Positions 35,609-43,718 of a stretch of 64,000 nt of DNA are shown piece after piece. This DNA comes from Nocardia jiangxiensis NBRC 101359 (GTDB lineage Bacteria > Actinomycetota > Actinomycetes > Mycobacteriales > Mycobacteriaceae). The position numbers and the translations under genes are program-made. Position 1 is the stretch's first letter, and each line of letters begins with the position of its first letter. The stretch lies in contig NZ_BAGB01000047.1 in NCBI RefSeq assembly GCF_000308615.1, positions 310,001-374,000 on the forward strand, in the 5' to 3' direction. The notes under the pieces were generated by a model. The model worked only from the letters and a program-made list of their open reading frames with translations, was not told the DNA's origin and did not search any database.

Positions 35609-36739
35609 ATGACTGCGGAACCGACCGGCGATCAGCTGCTGTTCCAGACCACCACCCGCGAGTTCCTCGACCGCACCGCATCCATTCCGGTGATTCGCGA
35701 ACTCGCCGACACCGCAACGGGATTCGACCGCGACTGGTGGCGGCGGGGCGCGGAGCTGGGCTGGACGGCCATGCTGGTGCCCGAGAGCCTGGGCGGCGGT
35801 TCGGTCTCCGGGCGGCCGATGACCGAACTGGCCCTGGTGGCCACGGAATTCGGCCATGCCTGCGCGCCGGGACCGCTGCTGCCCACCAGCGCCGTACTGT
35901 CCGGCCTGGTGGCCGTGGGCGACCGATTCGCCGAGATCATCGGCGAGATCGTCGCGGGCGATCTGATCGCCGCATGGGCGCTGTACGAACCGCAGCACGG
36001 GCTCGAATTGGCCCCGGGCCGGACCCGCGCCGAACCCGACGGCGACGGATACCGCCTCACCGGTTGCAAGGACCGCGTCGAGGCCGGGGATACCGCCGAT
36101 GTCCTGCTGGTCACCGCGGCCGGCCCGGACGGGCCGATCCAACTGCTCGTCCGCACCGACAGTCCCGGGGTCACCGTCACCCCGACGTGGACGCTGGATC
36201 TGGTCCGCCGCACCGCCCGGGTGGAGTTCGACGATGTCGCCGTCGGCGCGGAGGCGGTGGTGCAGAGCGGCGAAAGCGCCACGGCCGCAGTGCAATCCCA
36301 GCTCCACATCGCCGCCGCGCTGACCGCCGCGGAATCGACCGCGGCCACCCGCCGCGCCTTCGACGCCACCGTGGACTGGATGTTCGACCGCTACACCTTC
36401 GGTCGCCCGCTGGCCTCCTATCAGGCCCTCAAACATCGCATGGCCGACAACAAGACCTGGCTCGAGGCGTGCGAGGCCACTTCCCGCGCCGCGGCGGCGG
36501 CCATCGACGACAGCCCGTCCACCGCGGCGGAACTCGTCAGCGTCGCGAAGGCGTACGTGAGCGGGAAAGCACCGGTCATCGTGCAGGACTGCGTACAGAT
36601 CCACGGCGGCATCGGCGTCACCTGGGAACACGATCTGCACCTGTTCCTGCGGCGAGTCACTCTCGGCCGGGCTCTGTACGGCACGCCCGAGGAGCACCAC
36701 CGCCGCATCACCGACCTACTCGTCCGGAGCGCCGCATGA
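35609..36739 (+). CDS. Acyl-CoA dehydrogenase, smaller partner of a heteromeric pair
   Basis: The 376-residue FadE-type protein has YTFGRPLASYQALKHRMAD and the C-terminal QIHGGIGVTWEHDLHLFLRR motif. In actinobacterial steroid catabolism, adjacent fadE genes encode alpha2-beta2 heterotetramers. This product is of the class with the QxHGGIGxTWE tail, and it overlaps the next acyl-CoA dehydrogenase by four bases. The complex would introduce a double bond alpha-beta to a CoA thioester, passing electrons to ETF. Which partner carries the catalytic base is not certain. Confidence 0.9.
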   Translation: MTAEPTGDQLLFQTTTREFLDRTASIPVIRELADTATGFDRDWWRRGAELGWTAMLVPESLGGGSVSGRPMTELALVATEFGHACAPGPLLPTSAVLSGLVAVGDRFAEIIGEIVAGDLIAAWALYEPQHGLELAPGRTRAEPDGDGYRLTGCKDRVEAGDTADVLLVTAAGPDGPIQLLVRTDSPGVTVTPTWTLDLVRRTARVEFDDVAVGAEAVVQSGESATAAVQSQLHIAAALTAAESTAATRRAFDATVDWMFDRYTFGRPLASYQALKHRMADNKTWLEACEATSRAAAAAIDDSPSTAAELVSVAKAYVSGKAPVIVQDCVQIHGGIGVTWEHDLHLFLRRVTLGRALYGTPEEHHRRITDLLVRSAA

Positions 36740-37977
36740 GCACCGCACCCGAAAACACCGAACTCGAACCCGTCGACGCCTTCCGCGACCGGGCCCGGCG
36801 CTGGTTGAAGGAGAACCTCCCGCCCGCCTCGCAGTCGCGGCTCGGCGTCCCCGACGACGAGAGCTGGGATCGCGCCCGCCGGTTGCAGCGCATCCTGTCC
36901 GAGGGCGGCTTCGCGGGCATCTGCTTCCCGAAAGCCTATGGCGGACAGGGACTCACACTCGCTCATCAGCGTGCCTTCACCGATGAGTCGCTCGGCTACG
37001 AGATGCCACTCGAGCTGAACGTGCCCACCCTGGCCATCTGCGCGGCCACCCTCGCCGAACTCGGCACCGAGGAGCAGAAGCGCACACATCTGACCGCCGT
37101 GCTGCAGGGCGAGGAGATCCTCGCGCAATTCCTGTCCGAACCCAAGGGCGGATCGGATCTGGCGGGCCTGACCACCCGCGCGGATCGCGACGGTGACGAT
37201 TGGATTCTCAACGGCTCCAAGATCTGGAGTTCGGGTGCGTACGGCGCGGACTACGGGTTGTGCCTGGCCCGCACCGACTGGGATGTGCCCAAGCACAACG
37301 GCTTGACGATGTTCCTGGTCCCGGTGCACGCGCCCGGGGTGAGCATTCAGCGGATCAAACAGGTCACCGGATCCACCGAGTTCTGCCAGGAATTCTTCGA
37401 CGACGTCCGGTTGCCCGCCGACGCCGTGATCGGGGAGGTCGGCGGCGGTTGGGCGGCGACCTCGCGGCTGCTGGTGCACGAACGCGCGGCGATGGGCGGC
37501 ACCTCGCCGTACACCAGCGGCCGACGCCCCCACCTCGGCGCGGATACGAACGTCCTGGTCGATCTGGCCCGCGACACCGGCCGTCTGGACGATCCGAGGG
37601 TGCGCGAGGACATCGGCGCGGCGCGGATGATGAACGTGGTCCGCAATCAGCTGATCGACCATGTCACCCAGGCCATCTCCAGTGGCGCGATGCCTCCGGC
37701 CGCCGGATCCGTCGTCCGGCTGTTCGGCGCCGAAACCACTTGGCAGCAAACCGATTCCGCGATGACGATCGCTGGCTCGGCGGCGGTGACCGGAGACGCG
37801 GACGGACCCGGAATCGCGCGGATCGGCCTGGACTACCTGTTCCGCAACGCCTGGAGCCTGGCCGGTGGCAGTACCGAGATGGCTCGCAACATCATCAGCG
37901 AACGGGTGCTGGGCATGCCCCGCGAATACGCCGCGGACCGCGGCGTGCCGTTCAATCAGGTCAAACGAGGACGTTGA
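36736..37977 (+). CDS. Acyl-CoA dehydrogenase, partner subunit
   Basis: The 413-residue acyl-CoA dehydrogenase has the FAD/substrate region FLSEPKGGSDLAGLTTRA and DWILNGSKIWSS. Its C-terminus WSLAGGSTEMARNIISERVLGMPRE is typical of FadE26/FadE28-like subunits. The ATG at 36736 overlaps the stop of the first dehydrogenase. The coupled pair probably forms one heterotetramer acting on a branched or ring-bearing acyl-CoA. An LLM oxidoreductase starts one base after its stop. Confidence 0.92.
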   Translation: MSTAPENTELEPVDAFRDRARRWLKENLPPASQSRLGVPDDESWDRARRLQRILSEGGFAGICFPKAYGGQGLTLAHQRAFTDESLGYEMPLELNVPTLAICAATLAELGTEEQKRTHLTAVLQGEEILAQFLSEPKGGSDLAGLTTRADRDGDDWILNGSKIWSSGAYGADYGLCLARTDWDVPKHNGLTMFLVPVHAPGVSIQRIKQVTGSTEFCQEFFDDVRLPADAVIGEVGGGWAATSRLLVHERAAMGGTSPYTSGRRPHLGADTNVLVDLARDTGRLDDPRVREDIGAARMMNVVRNQLIDHVTQAISSGAMPPAAGSVVRLFGAETTWQQTDSAMTIAGSAAVTGDADGPGIARIGLDYLFRNAWSLAGGSTEMARNIISERVLGMPREYAADRGVPFNQVKRGR

Positions 37978-37978
37978 G

Positions 37979-38881
37979 ATGCGATTCATCTTCCACTACC
38001 CGGAAACCACCGGGTACGACGGCGACATTCTGGACGCGGGCCCGTTGCGCGAGGTCGCGATCGCGGTCGAGCGCGCCGGATTCGACGCGCTGTCGCTGAG
38101 CGAACATCCGATCCCCGGCGCACGCTGGCTGGCCTCGGGCGGACATCAAACGCTCGATCCGCTGGTGGCACTGGGATATATCGCAGGCGCGACCGAACGG
38201 CTGCGGCTGCTGACGTATCTGGCCGTCGCGCCGTACCGCAATCCCTTCCTGCTCGCCAAGGCCGCGGCCACGCTGGACAAACTGTCCGGCGGCCGGGCGA
38301 TCCTGGGCCTGGGCACCGGTTATCAGAAGAGCGAATTCCACGCTCTGGGCATCGATTTCGAGGAACGTAACGCGCTGTTCGACGAGGCCCTGGACACCCT
38401 GCCGCTGCACTGGAGCGGTGAACCGTTCAGCTATGCCGGCCGGCATTTCAACGCCCGCGACGTGATCGCCCGCCCGCGGCCGGTGCAGGATCCGATTCCG
38501 ATCTGGATCGGCGGCAATTCCGAACTCACCCGGCGCCGGGTCGCCACGCACGCACAGGGCTGGATGCCGATGTCCGGCGGTCCCCAATTGAGTTCCACCG
38601 CAAGGACTCCCGAACTCGGCCCGATCGGGCAGCTGGCCGGGGACATCGCCGAACTGCGGGCCTCCGCGCAGGAACAGGGCCGCACCGACCCGATCGACGT
38701 GGTGTACTCCTACCACGACGAGGGACTGGGCACGCCCACCGACGATCCGGACCGGAATCGGGAGGCGTTCGCCGAACTCGACAAGGCCGGGATCACCTGG
38801 GTCGTGGTATCGGCGCGAGCCGGGGAACGCACCGCGACACTGGATTTCATCGAATCCTTCGGCGCGACCTACCTGCGGTAG
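37979..38881 (+). CDS. LLM-class flavin/F420-dependent oxidoreductase
   Basis: The 300-residue protein has FDALSLSEHPIPGARWLASGG, LLTYLAVAPYRNPFLLAKAAATLD and GRAILGLGTGYQKSEFHALG, then PIWIGGNSELTRRRV. This is the usual pattern of an F420-linked luciferase-like TIM barrel (TIGR03619-like). It is co-directional and tightly spaced with the dehydrogenase pair and the following SDR. It likely reduces or oxidises an intermediate of the same CoA pathway, but the substrate is unknown. Confidence 0.87.
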   Translation: MRFIFHYPETTGYDGDILDAGPLREVAIAVERAGFDALSLSEHPIPGARWLASGGHQTLDPLVALGYIAGATERLRLLTYLAVAPYRNPFLLAKAAATLDKLSGGRAILGLGTGYQKSEFHALGIDFEERNALFDEALDTLPLHWSGEPFSYAGRHFNARDVIARPRPVQDPIPIWIGGNSELTRRRVATHAQGWMPMSGGPQLSSTARTPELGPIGQLAGDIAELRASAQEQGRTDPIDVVYSYHDEGLGTPTDDPDRNREAFAELDKAGITWVVVSARAGERTATLDFIESFGATYLR

Positions 38882-38884
38882 ACG

Positions 38885-39787
38885 ATGAGCGAAATACGAA
38901 ACGACACAGGCACATCCGGCTCGAGCTGGTTCGAGCAGCGCAGCGGACTGGCCGATCGGGTGGCCGTGGTCACCGGCGGCGCGGGCGGCCTGGGCCGGGC
39001 CATCGTGACGGATCTGGCCGCCAACGGCGTGCGCACGGCCGTGCTCGACCTCGACCCCGAGGCGGCCGCGGATCTGCGCACCGCACTCGCCGAGGGTGGC
39101 CACGATGCGGTGGTGCAGATCGGGGACGCCCGCGATCCCGAGGCGCTCACCGCGCTGTTCGACGAGGTCGATCAGCGGTGGGGACGGCTGGATACGCTGG
39201 TGAACGTGGTCGGCGGTACCTTCCGTGCGCCGTTCACCGAGACCCGCCCCAAGGGCTGGGACGCGCTGCTGCGGGCGAATCTGCTGCACGTCATGCACGC
39301 CTGTTCGCTGGCCGCGCCGCGGATCCGCGCGGGCGGGCGCGGGGGCAGCATCGTCACCATCACCACCATCGAAGCGCACCGCGCCGCACCGGGTTTCGCG
39401 GTCTATTCCGCGGCCAAGGCCGCGGTCGAGCAGTTCTCCCGGACCTTGGCGATCGAACTCGCCCCGGACCGGATCCGGGTCAATTGCGTTGCACCGGACT
39501 ATGTTCCGACGCCCAACCTGGCGCGCATCGGGCACGGGCAGGGTGAGCGCGCGATGGACGATCCCGTCGGTGTGCGCGTCGCGATACCGCTGGGACGTTC
39601 CGGGGAGGTCACCGACATCTCCGGCTGCGTGGTGTTCCTGGCCTCGGATCTGTCGGCGTATCTGACCGGCACCACCCTGCATCCGGACGGCGGCACCTCG
39701 GCCTCGGCGGGCTGGTTCAACTGGCCCGAGCAGGGCTGGGCCAATTACGCGCCGCTCAGCGCCCTGCGGAATCCTGCCGAATCGTGA
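38885..39787 (+). CDS. Short-chain dehydrogenase/reductase
   Basis: The 300-residue SDR has VTGGAGGLG, the NVVGG segment, a catalytic YSAAK and a terminal LTGTTLHPDGG. It is slightly long because of a 25-residue N-terminal extension before the Rossmann strand and a tryptophan-rich tail (WFNWPEQGWANY). It starts three bases after the LLM gene. Its last 32 bases overlap, tail to tail, the end of the minus-strand TetR gene. Confidence 0.9.
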   Translation: MSEIRNDTGTSGSSWFEQRSGLADRVAVVTGGAGGLGRAIVTDLAANGVRTAVLDLDPEAAADLRTALAEGGHDAVVQIGDARDPEALTALFDEVDQRWGRLDTLVNVVGGTFRAPFTETRPKGWDALLRANLLHVMHACSLAAPRIRAGGRGGSIVTITTIEAHRAAPGFAVYSAAKAAVEQFSRTLAIELAPDRIRVNCVAPDYVPTPNLARIGHGQGERAMDDPVGVRVAIPLGRSGEVTDISGCVVFLASDLSAYLTGTTLHPDGGTSASAGWFNWPEQGWANYAPLSALRNPAES

Positions 39788-40415
39788 GCGCCCGCAGGCA
39801 GAACGCGGTCACTCGGTCGACATCCGCGGCGGTGGGTTCCTCGCGTCGCCACAGATAGTCCGAGAGGCGTCCCACGGTCGCGTGGGCGATCAGTCCGGCA
39901 TCGAATTCCGGAGCGACGCTGCCCAATTCGGTGAACGGGCGGTGCAGCAGCAGCGCGAGCCGACCGCCGGGCAGCGGTGAGCCCGCGTCGATGGCCGGGG
40001 TCAGCGCGCCCGCGTTCCAGAGCACCGCACGGGTGGTCGTCGCGGTCTCGTCGGCGGCCTGGGACAGCACACCCTCCACCCAGGCCCGCACCGCGTCGCG
40101 CGGGGTGTCCTGCTTGTCCATCCGGTGCGCGACATAGCTGACCAGACGGTCCGCACCGTCCTCGATGAGCACGGCGATGAGCGCGTCCTTCGACGGAAAG
40201 TGCCGGTAGAACGCGTCATTGGACAGGCCCGCGGCCGCGACGATATCGGCCACCCGGGGGCGCGCGCCGGTACCCGCGGTGCGGATGAGCTCGAGCGCCG
40301 CATCCAGCAGCCGCCGCACCTCGCCCGCGTAGACCGCCTCCCGGTCGGCCAGTGTGCGTGCCGCGATCCGGCTCGCAATATCACCCGCAGGACGGGAATC
40401 ATAATTCTCGATCAC
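39756..40415 (-). CDS. TetR-family regulator
   Basis: The 219-residue regulator has its HTH at about residues 53-75 (DIVAAAGLSNDAFYRHFPSKDALI). The GTG start at 40415 is directly preceded by the palindrome AAGAATATTATTCTT (40416-40430). The frame remains open much farther upstream, but no better start is seen. That palindrome is a variant of the ATTCTC element found before several catabolic units, so this protein is the best local candidate for its regulator. It is divergent from a secreted esterase. Confidence 0.85.
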   Translation of the reverse strand: MIENYDSRPAGDIASRIAARTLADREAVYAGEVRRLLDAALELIRTAGTGARPRVADIVAAAGLSNDAFYRHFPSKDALIAVLIEDGADRLVSYVAHRMDKQDTPRDAVRAWVEGVLSQAADETATTTRAVLWNAGALTPAIDAGSPLPGGRLALLLHRPFTELGSVAPEFDAGLIAHATVGRLSDYLWRREEPTAADVDRVTAFCLRALTIRQDSAGR

Positions 40416-40430
40416 AAGAATATTATTCTT
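40416..40430. promoter_or_regulatory. AAGAAT-N3-ATTCTT palindrome at the TetR start
   Basis: This perfect 6-3-6 inverted repeat abuts the TetR GTG codon and has the same spacing as GAGAAT-N3-ATTCTC at 6919. A second ATTCTC lies at 40404-40409, just inside the coding sequence. The position fits autoregulation. Confidence 0.6.
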
Positions 40431-40520
40431 TCCAGCGTGGAACCTCGCAAATATCGACGCCAGAGTTCCGTCGAGGATCCGGCGGCGAACCGCCGCACGA
40501 ACACCCACAGGCGTGCGAGC

Positions 40521-41570
40521 ATGCCTCTCATGATCGAGAATGCCGCATCTTCGTGGTCGGTGCTGCGGGGCACCGCCCGCGCGATGATCGCCGCCGCCGC
40601 GCTCGCGGCCACCACCCTCACCGCCGTCGGCGGGACCGCCGAGGCCGCGCCCGCGAATTCGGTTGCCCCCGTGGAATCCTCCGGCTGCCACGCCCCCGCC
40701 GCCCCCTCGGGGCAGTCCACTCAGCACTTCAGCGCGGCCGGGCGCTCCGGGACCTACATCCGAGACCTTCCCCCCGCCGCGAACCACCCGCTGCCCCTGG
40801 TATTCGACCTGCACGGCTATCTCGAACTCGCCGTGCTCGAACACGAGGGCAGCGGTCTGGGCCCGTACGGCGACAGCCACGGCTTCGCGACGATCACCCC
40901 GCAGATCGACGAACCGGGTTGGCCCCGGTGGGATTTCAGCCCGAACAGCGCCGACGTGTCCTACCTGTCCCAGTTGATGTCGCACGTGGAGGCGACCTCC
41001 TGCATAGATCTGCGCCGGGTGTACGTGGCCGGGCTGTCGATGGGTGCGTTCACCACCTCCTCGCTGGCCTGCCAGCTGTCCGACCGGATCGCGGCGGTGG
41101 CCTCGGTCGCCGGGCTGCAGAACTTCACCTGGTGCCGGACCCAGCGCCCGGTGCCGGTGGTCGCCTTCCACGGCACGGCCGATCCGCTCGTCGCCTACGG
41201 CGGCGGCCAGGGCGTCAACGCGCGATACCTGCCCGCGCCGGACGGCGGGTCGTCCAGCGGCGCGCAGAACGGCCCCGGCCCCACCGACATCCCCGCCAAC
41301 GCCGCCGCCTGGGCCCGACGCAACGGCTGCACCGGACAACCCGTGCAGCGCAAGGTCGCCGCCGACGTCACCCTCACCACCTACCAGTGCCCGGCCGACG
41401 GCACGGTCGAGCTCTACAGCGTCCTGGGCGGCGGCCACACCTGGCCCGGCCACGCGTCGATCGTCTCGCCGACTCCCCTGGTCGGCTCCACCACGACATC
41501 CATCGACGCCACCGCCACCATGTGGGATTTCTTCCAGGCGCACCCACTCACCGGCGCGGCGCACGGCTGA
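40521..41570 (+). CDS. Secreted alpha/beta-hydrolase, PHB depolymerase/LpqC-like esterase
   Basis: The 349-residue protein has an N-terminal signal peptide (about residues 1-42, ending in AEAA) and a polyhydroxybutyrate depolymerase/feruloyl-esterase-like fold. The nucleophile elbow is VAGLSMGAF, the acid lies in HGTADPLVAY and the histidine in GGGHTWPGH. It would act outside the membrane on an ester or polyester. The ATG at 40521 is chosen because it gives a clean signal peptide. It is divergent from the TetR gene and ends in front of a large hairpin. Confidence 0.85.
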   Translation: MPLMIENAASSWSVLRGTARAMIAAAALAATTLTAVGGTAEAAPANSVAPVESSGCHAPAAPSGQSTQHFSAAGRSGTYIRDLPPAANHPLPLVFDLHGYLELAVLEHEGSGLGPYGDSHGFATITPQIDEPGWPRWDFSPNSADVSYLSQLMSHVEATSCIDLRRVYVAGLSMGAFTTSSLACQLSDRIAAVASVAGLQNFTWCRTQRPVPVVAFHGTADPLVAYGGGQGVNARYLPAPDGGSSSGAQNGPGPTDIPANAAAWARRNGCTGQPVQRKVAADVTLTTYQCPADGTVELYSVLGGGHTWPGHASIVSPTPLVGSTTTSIDATATMWDFFQAHPLTGAAHG

Positions 41571-41598
41571 GCACGCCTGCCGTAGCGCACAGTGCCTG

Positions 41599-41639
41599 CC
41601 GCCACGGCCCGTCACGCTGCTCCAGCAGTTGCGTGGCGG
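41599..41639. terminator. Nested hairpin between convergent genes
   Basis: CCGCCACG (41599-41606) pairs perfectly with CGTGGCGG (41632-41639), enclosing a smaller CTGCT/AGCAG stem. It lies in the 111-base gap between the esterase (plus) and the enoyl-CoA hydratase (minus) and probably ends both transcripts. Confidence 0.5.
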
Positions 41640-41681
41640 GCCGAGCGCTGCCGATGCTCGAAGACACTGCGACTCCGGCGG

Positions 41682-42449
41682 TCACCGCCCCTGCCAACGC
41701 GGCGAACGCTTTTCGGCGAAGGCGCGGGGGCCTTCCTGAGCGTCCTCGCTGTTGTAGCAGAGCTCCGAGGCGCTGCGCGCGGCCTGCAGCGCCGCCGAAC
41801 GGCCCATTTCCGTTGCCAGCATGACGGTTTCGCGGGCCGCGCGGACCGAGAGTGGCGCTCCGACGAGCACCTCGGTGGCCAATTCCACTGCGGCAGCGAG
41901 TAGTTCGCCGGGTTCGGCGACGCGATTGACCAGGCCGACCTCGTACGCCCGGCGAGCGGTGATCGGCTTGCCGGTCAGCATGATCTCCATCATGATCCGC
42001 TGCGGGATCATGTGGATCAGCGGTGCGGCCCAGGGAGCGCTGCGGCCGACCTTCACCTCGGTGATCGCGAAACGCGCGGTGGTGGACGCGACGCACAGGT
42101 CACAGGCCTGCGCGATCATCCACCCGCCCGCATAGGCGACGCCGTTGACCGCCGCGATGGTCGGCTTGGACAGCTCCACTGTGTCGTACGGCAGGGCGAA
42201 CATCTCCCGGGGCGGCACCCGCGTCCCGGTCTCCACCATCTCCTTCAGATCGCCGCCCGCACAGAACGCCCGATCCCCCGCACCGGTCAGAATCGCGACG
42301 CGCAGCAACGGATCCCGCTCGAATCGCTCCCACGCCTCGGCCAGGCCCGCACGCACCTCGGCGGTCAGGCAGTTGCGGATCTCGGGGCGGTTCAGGGTGA
42401 TGACGGCGATACCGTCCTCGCGTGCGTCGAACAGGACCGCGCCGTGCAT
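41682..42449 (-). CDS. Enoyl-CoA hydratase
   Basis: The 255-residue crotonase-fold enzyme has the oxyanion-hole motifs FCAGGDL and NGVAYAGGWMI. Both catalytic glutamates appear present (ITEVKVG and MMEIMLTG), so it can be a true hydratase for trans-2-enoyl-CoA. It is the third gene of a CoA-transferase, acetyl-CoA hydrolase-type transferase and hydratase operon. It begins immediately after the transferase stop codon. Confidence 0.9.
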   Translation of the reverse strand: MHGAVLFDAREDGIAVITLNRPEIRNCLTAEVRAGLAEAWERFERDPLLRVAILTGAGDRAFCAGGDLKEMVETGTRVPPREMFALPYDTVELSKPTIAAVNGVAYAGGWMIAQACDLCVASTTARFAITEVKVGRSAPWAAPLIHMIPQRIMMEIMLTGKPITARRAYEVGLVNRVAEPGELLAAAVELATEVLVGAPLSVRAARETVMLATEMGRSAALQAARSASELCYNSEDAQEGPRAFAEKRSPRWQGR

Positions 42450-43718
42450 TCAGAAACCTCTCTGCTGGATGGTGTGCGCCACCCGTTCCAGGTCTTCCCG
42501 GAAGTCGGGGTGCGCGATGGCGACCAGGCGACGGGTGCGCTCGGCCAGGGTCCGCCCGCGCAGCTCGGCCGCGCCGTACTCGGTGACGATCACGTCCACA
42601 TCGCTGCGCGCTGTGGTCACCGGCCCGCTCAGCGCGGCGGTGATCCGGCTGACCGTGCCCTTCTTCGCGGTCGAGGGCAGCACGATCACCGAATGGCCGC
42701 CCGGCGAGCACCCACCGGCTCGCACGAAATCGACCTGACCGCCGGTCCCGCCGAGATAGGCCGCGCCGGTCTGCTCGGCATTGACCTGGCCGGTGAGGTC
42801 CACCTCGAGCGCCGAGTTGAGCGTCACCAGCCGGTCGAGTTGCGCGAGTACGGATGCGTCGTGTGTGTACGAGGTCGCGCACATGCGAATCCCTTTGTTG
42901 CGGTGCGCGAATGCGTAGAGCCGGTCGGTGCCGATCAGCGCGCCGGTGATCGAGACGCCCGGATCGATCCGCTTGCGCGCGTTGGTCAGCACACCGGCCT
43001 CGGCCAGATCGACCAGGCCGTCGCCGATCATGCCCGAATGCACGCCCAGATCCCGGCGGTCGTGCAGCAGCCGCAGCATCGCATCAGGCACCGCGCCGAC
43101 ACCGGTCTGCAGCACCGAGCCGTCCTCGATATAGGCGGCGGCGTATTTCGCGATGGCGGAGTCGATCTCGGTGATCCGGGCGGGCCGCACCTGCACCGGG
43201 TCGCGGGAAACCGTTACCGCGTAGTCGATCTCGCTCGCCCGCAGCGTCCAACCGTATGTCCACGGCACCCGGTCGTTGACCTCCGCGACGACCACCCGCG
43301 CCCGCTCCACGGCGGCCCGCACGTAATCGCTGATCAGCCCGAAACTGTAGTCGCCCTGCGCATCCGGCGGTGAGACCTGCACGAAGGCCACGTCGCACCC
43401 GATGATCCCCGCTTCGATCAACGGCCCCACCCGGCCGACATGGCACGGGATCACCTCGAGCCGCCCGGCGGCGGTCAGCGACCGCAGCGCGCCGATCGCC
43501 CCCATGCTCGACATCGAAACTCCCTGTGTCGCTTCGGGAGTCAGCAGTCCGGAAAAGCTCGTCGCGATGAACGCGGACACCCCCTCGATCGCACCCGCCC
43601 CCGCGATCAGTCCCTCGAGCAACGTGGTCGGCTCCCCGCACGCCTGCCCGATGACGATCCGGTCACCCGGCCGCAGGAATTCCGCGACATCCAGATGCGC
43701 GGCGTCGATCACCTTCAT
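42450..43718 (-). CDS. Acetyl-CoA hydrolase/4-hydroxybutyrate CoA-transferase family protein
   Basis: The 422-residue class I CoA-transferase has IGQACGEPTTLLEGL near the N-terminus. NSALEVDLTGQVNAE contains the likely catalytic glutamate (EVDLTG), GGTGGQVDFVRA follows, and VTEYGAAELRG is seen near the end. The family transfers CoA between acetyl-CoA and a short or hydroxylated acid, or hydrolyses the thioester. It overlaps the preceding CaiB-type gene by four bases. Two unlike CoA-transferases in one operon suggest activation of one acid and release of another. Confidence 0.88.
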   Translation of the reverse strand: MKVIDAAHLDVAEFLRPGDRIVIGQACGEPTTLLEGLIAGAGAIEGVSAFIATSFSGLLTPEATQGVSMSSMGAIGALRSLTAAGRLEVIPCHVGRVGPLIEAGIIGCDVAFVQVSPPDAQGDYSFGLISDYVRAAVERARVVVAEVNDRVPWTYGWTLRASEIDYAVTVSRDPVQVRPARITEIDSAIAKYAAAYIEDGSVLQTGVGAVPDAMLRLLHDRRDLGVHSGMIGDGLVDLAEAGVLTNARKRIDPGVSITGALIGTDRLYAFAHRNKGIRMCATSYTHDASVLAQLDRLVTLNSALEVDLTGQVNAEQTGAAYLGGTGGQVDFVRAGGCSPGGHSVIVLPSTAKKGTVSRITAALSGPVTTARSDVDVIVTEYGAAELRGRTLAERTRRLVAIAHPDFREDLERVAHTIQQRGF

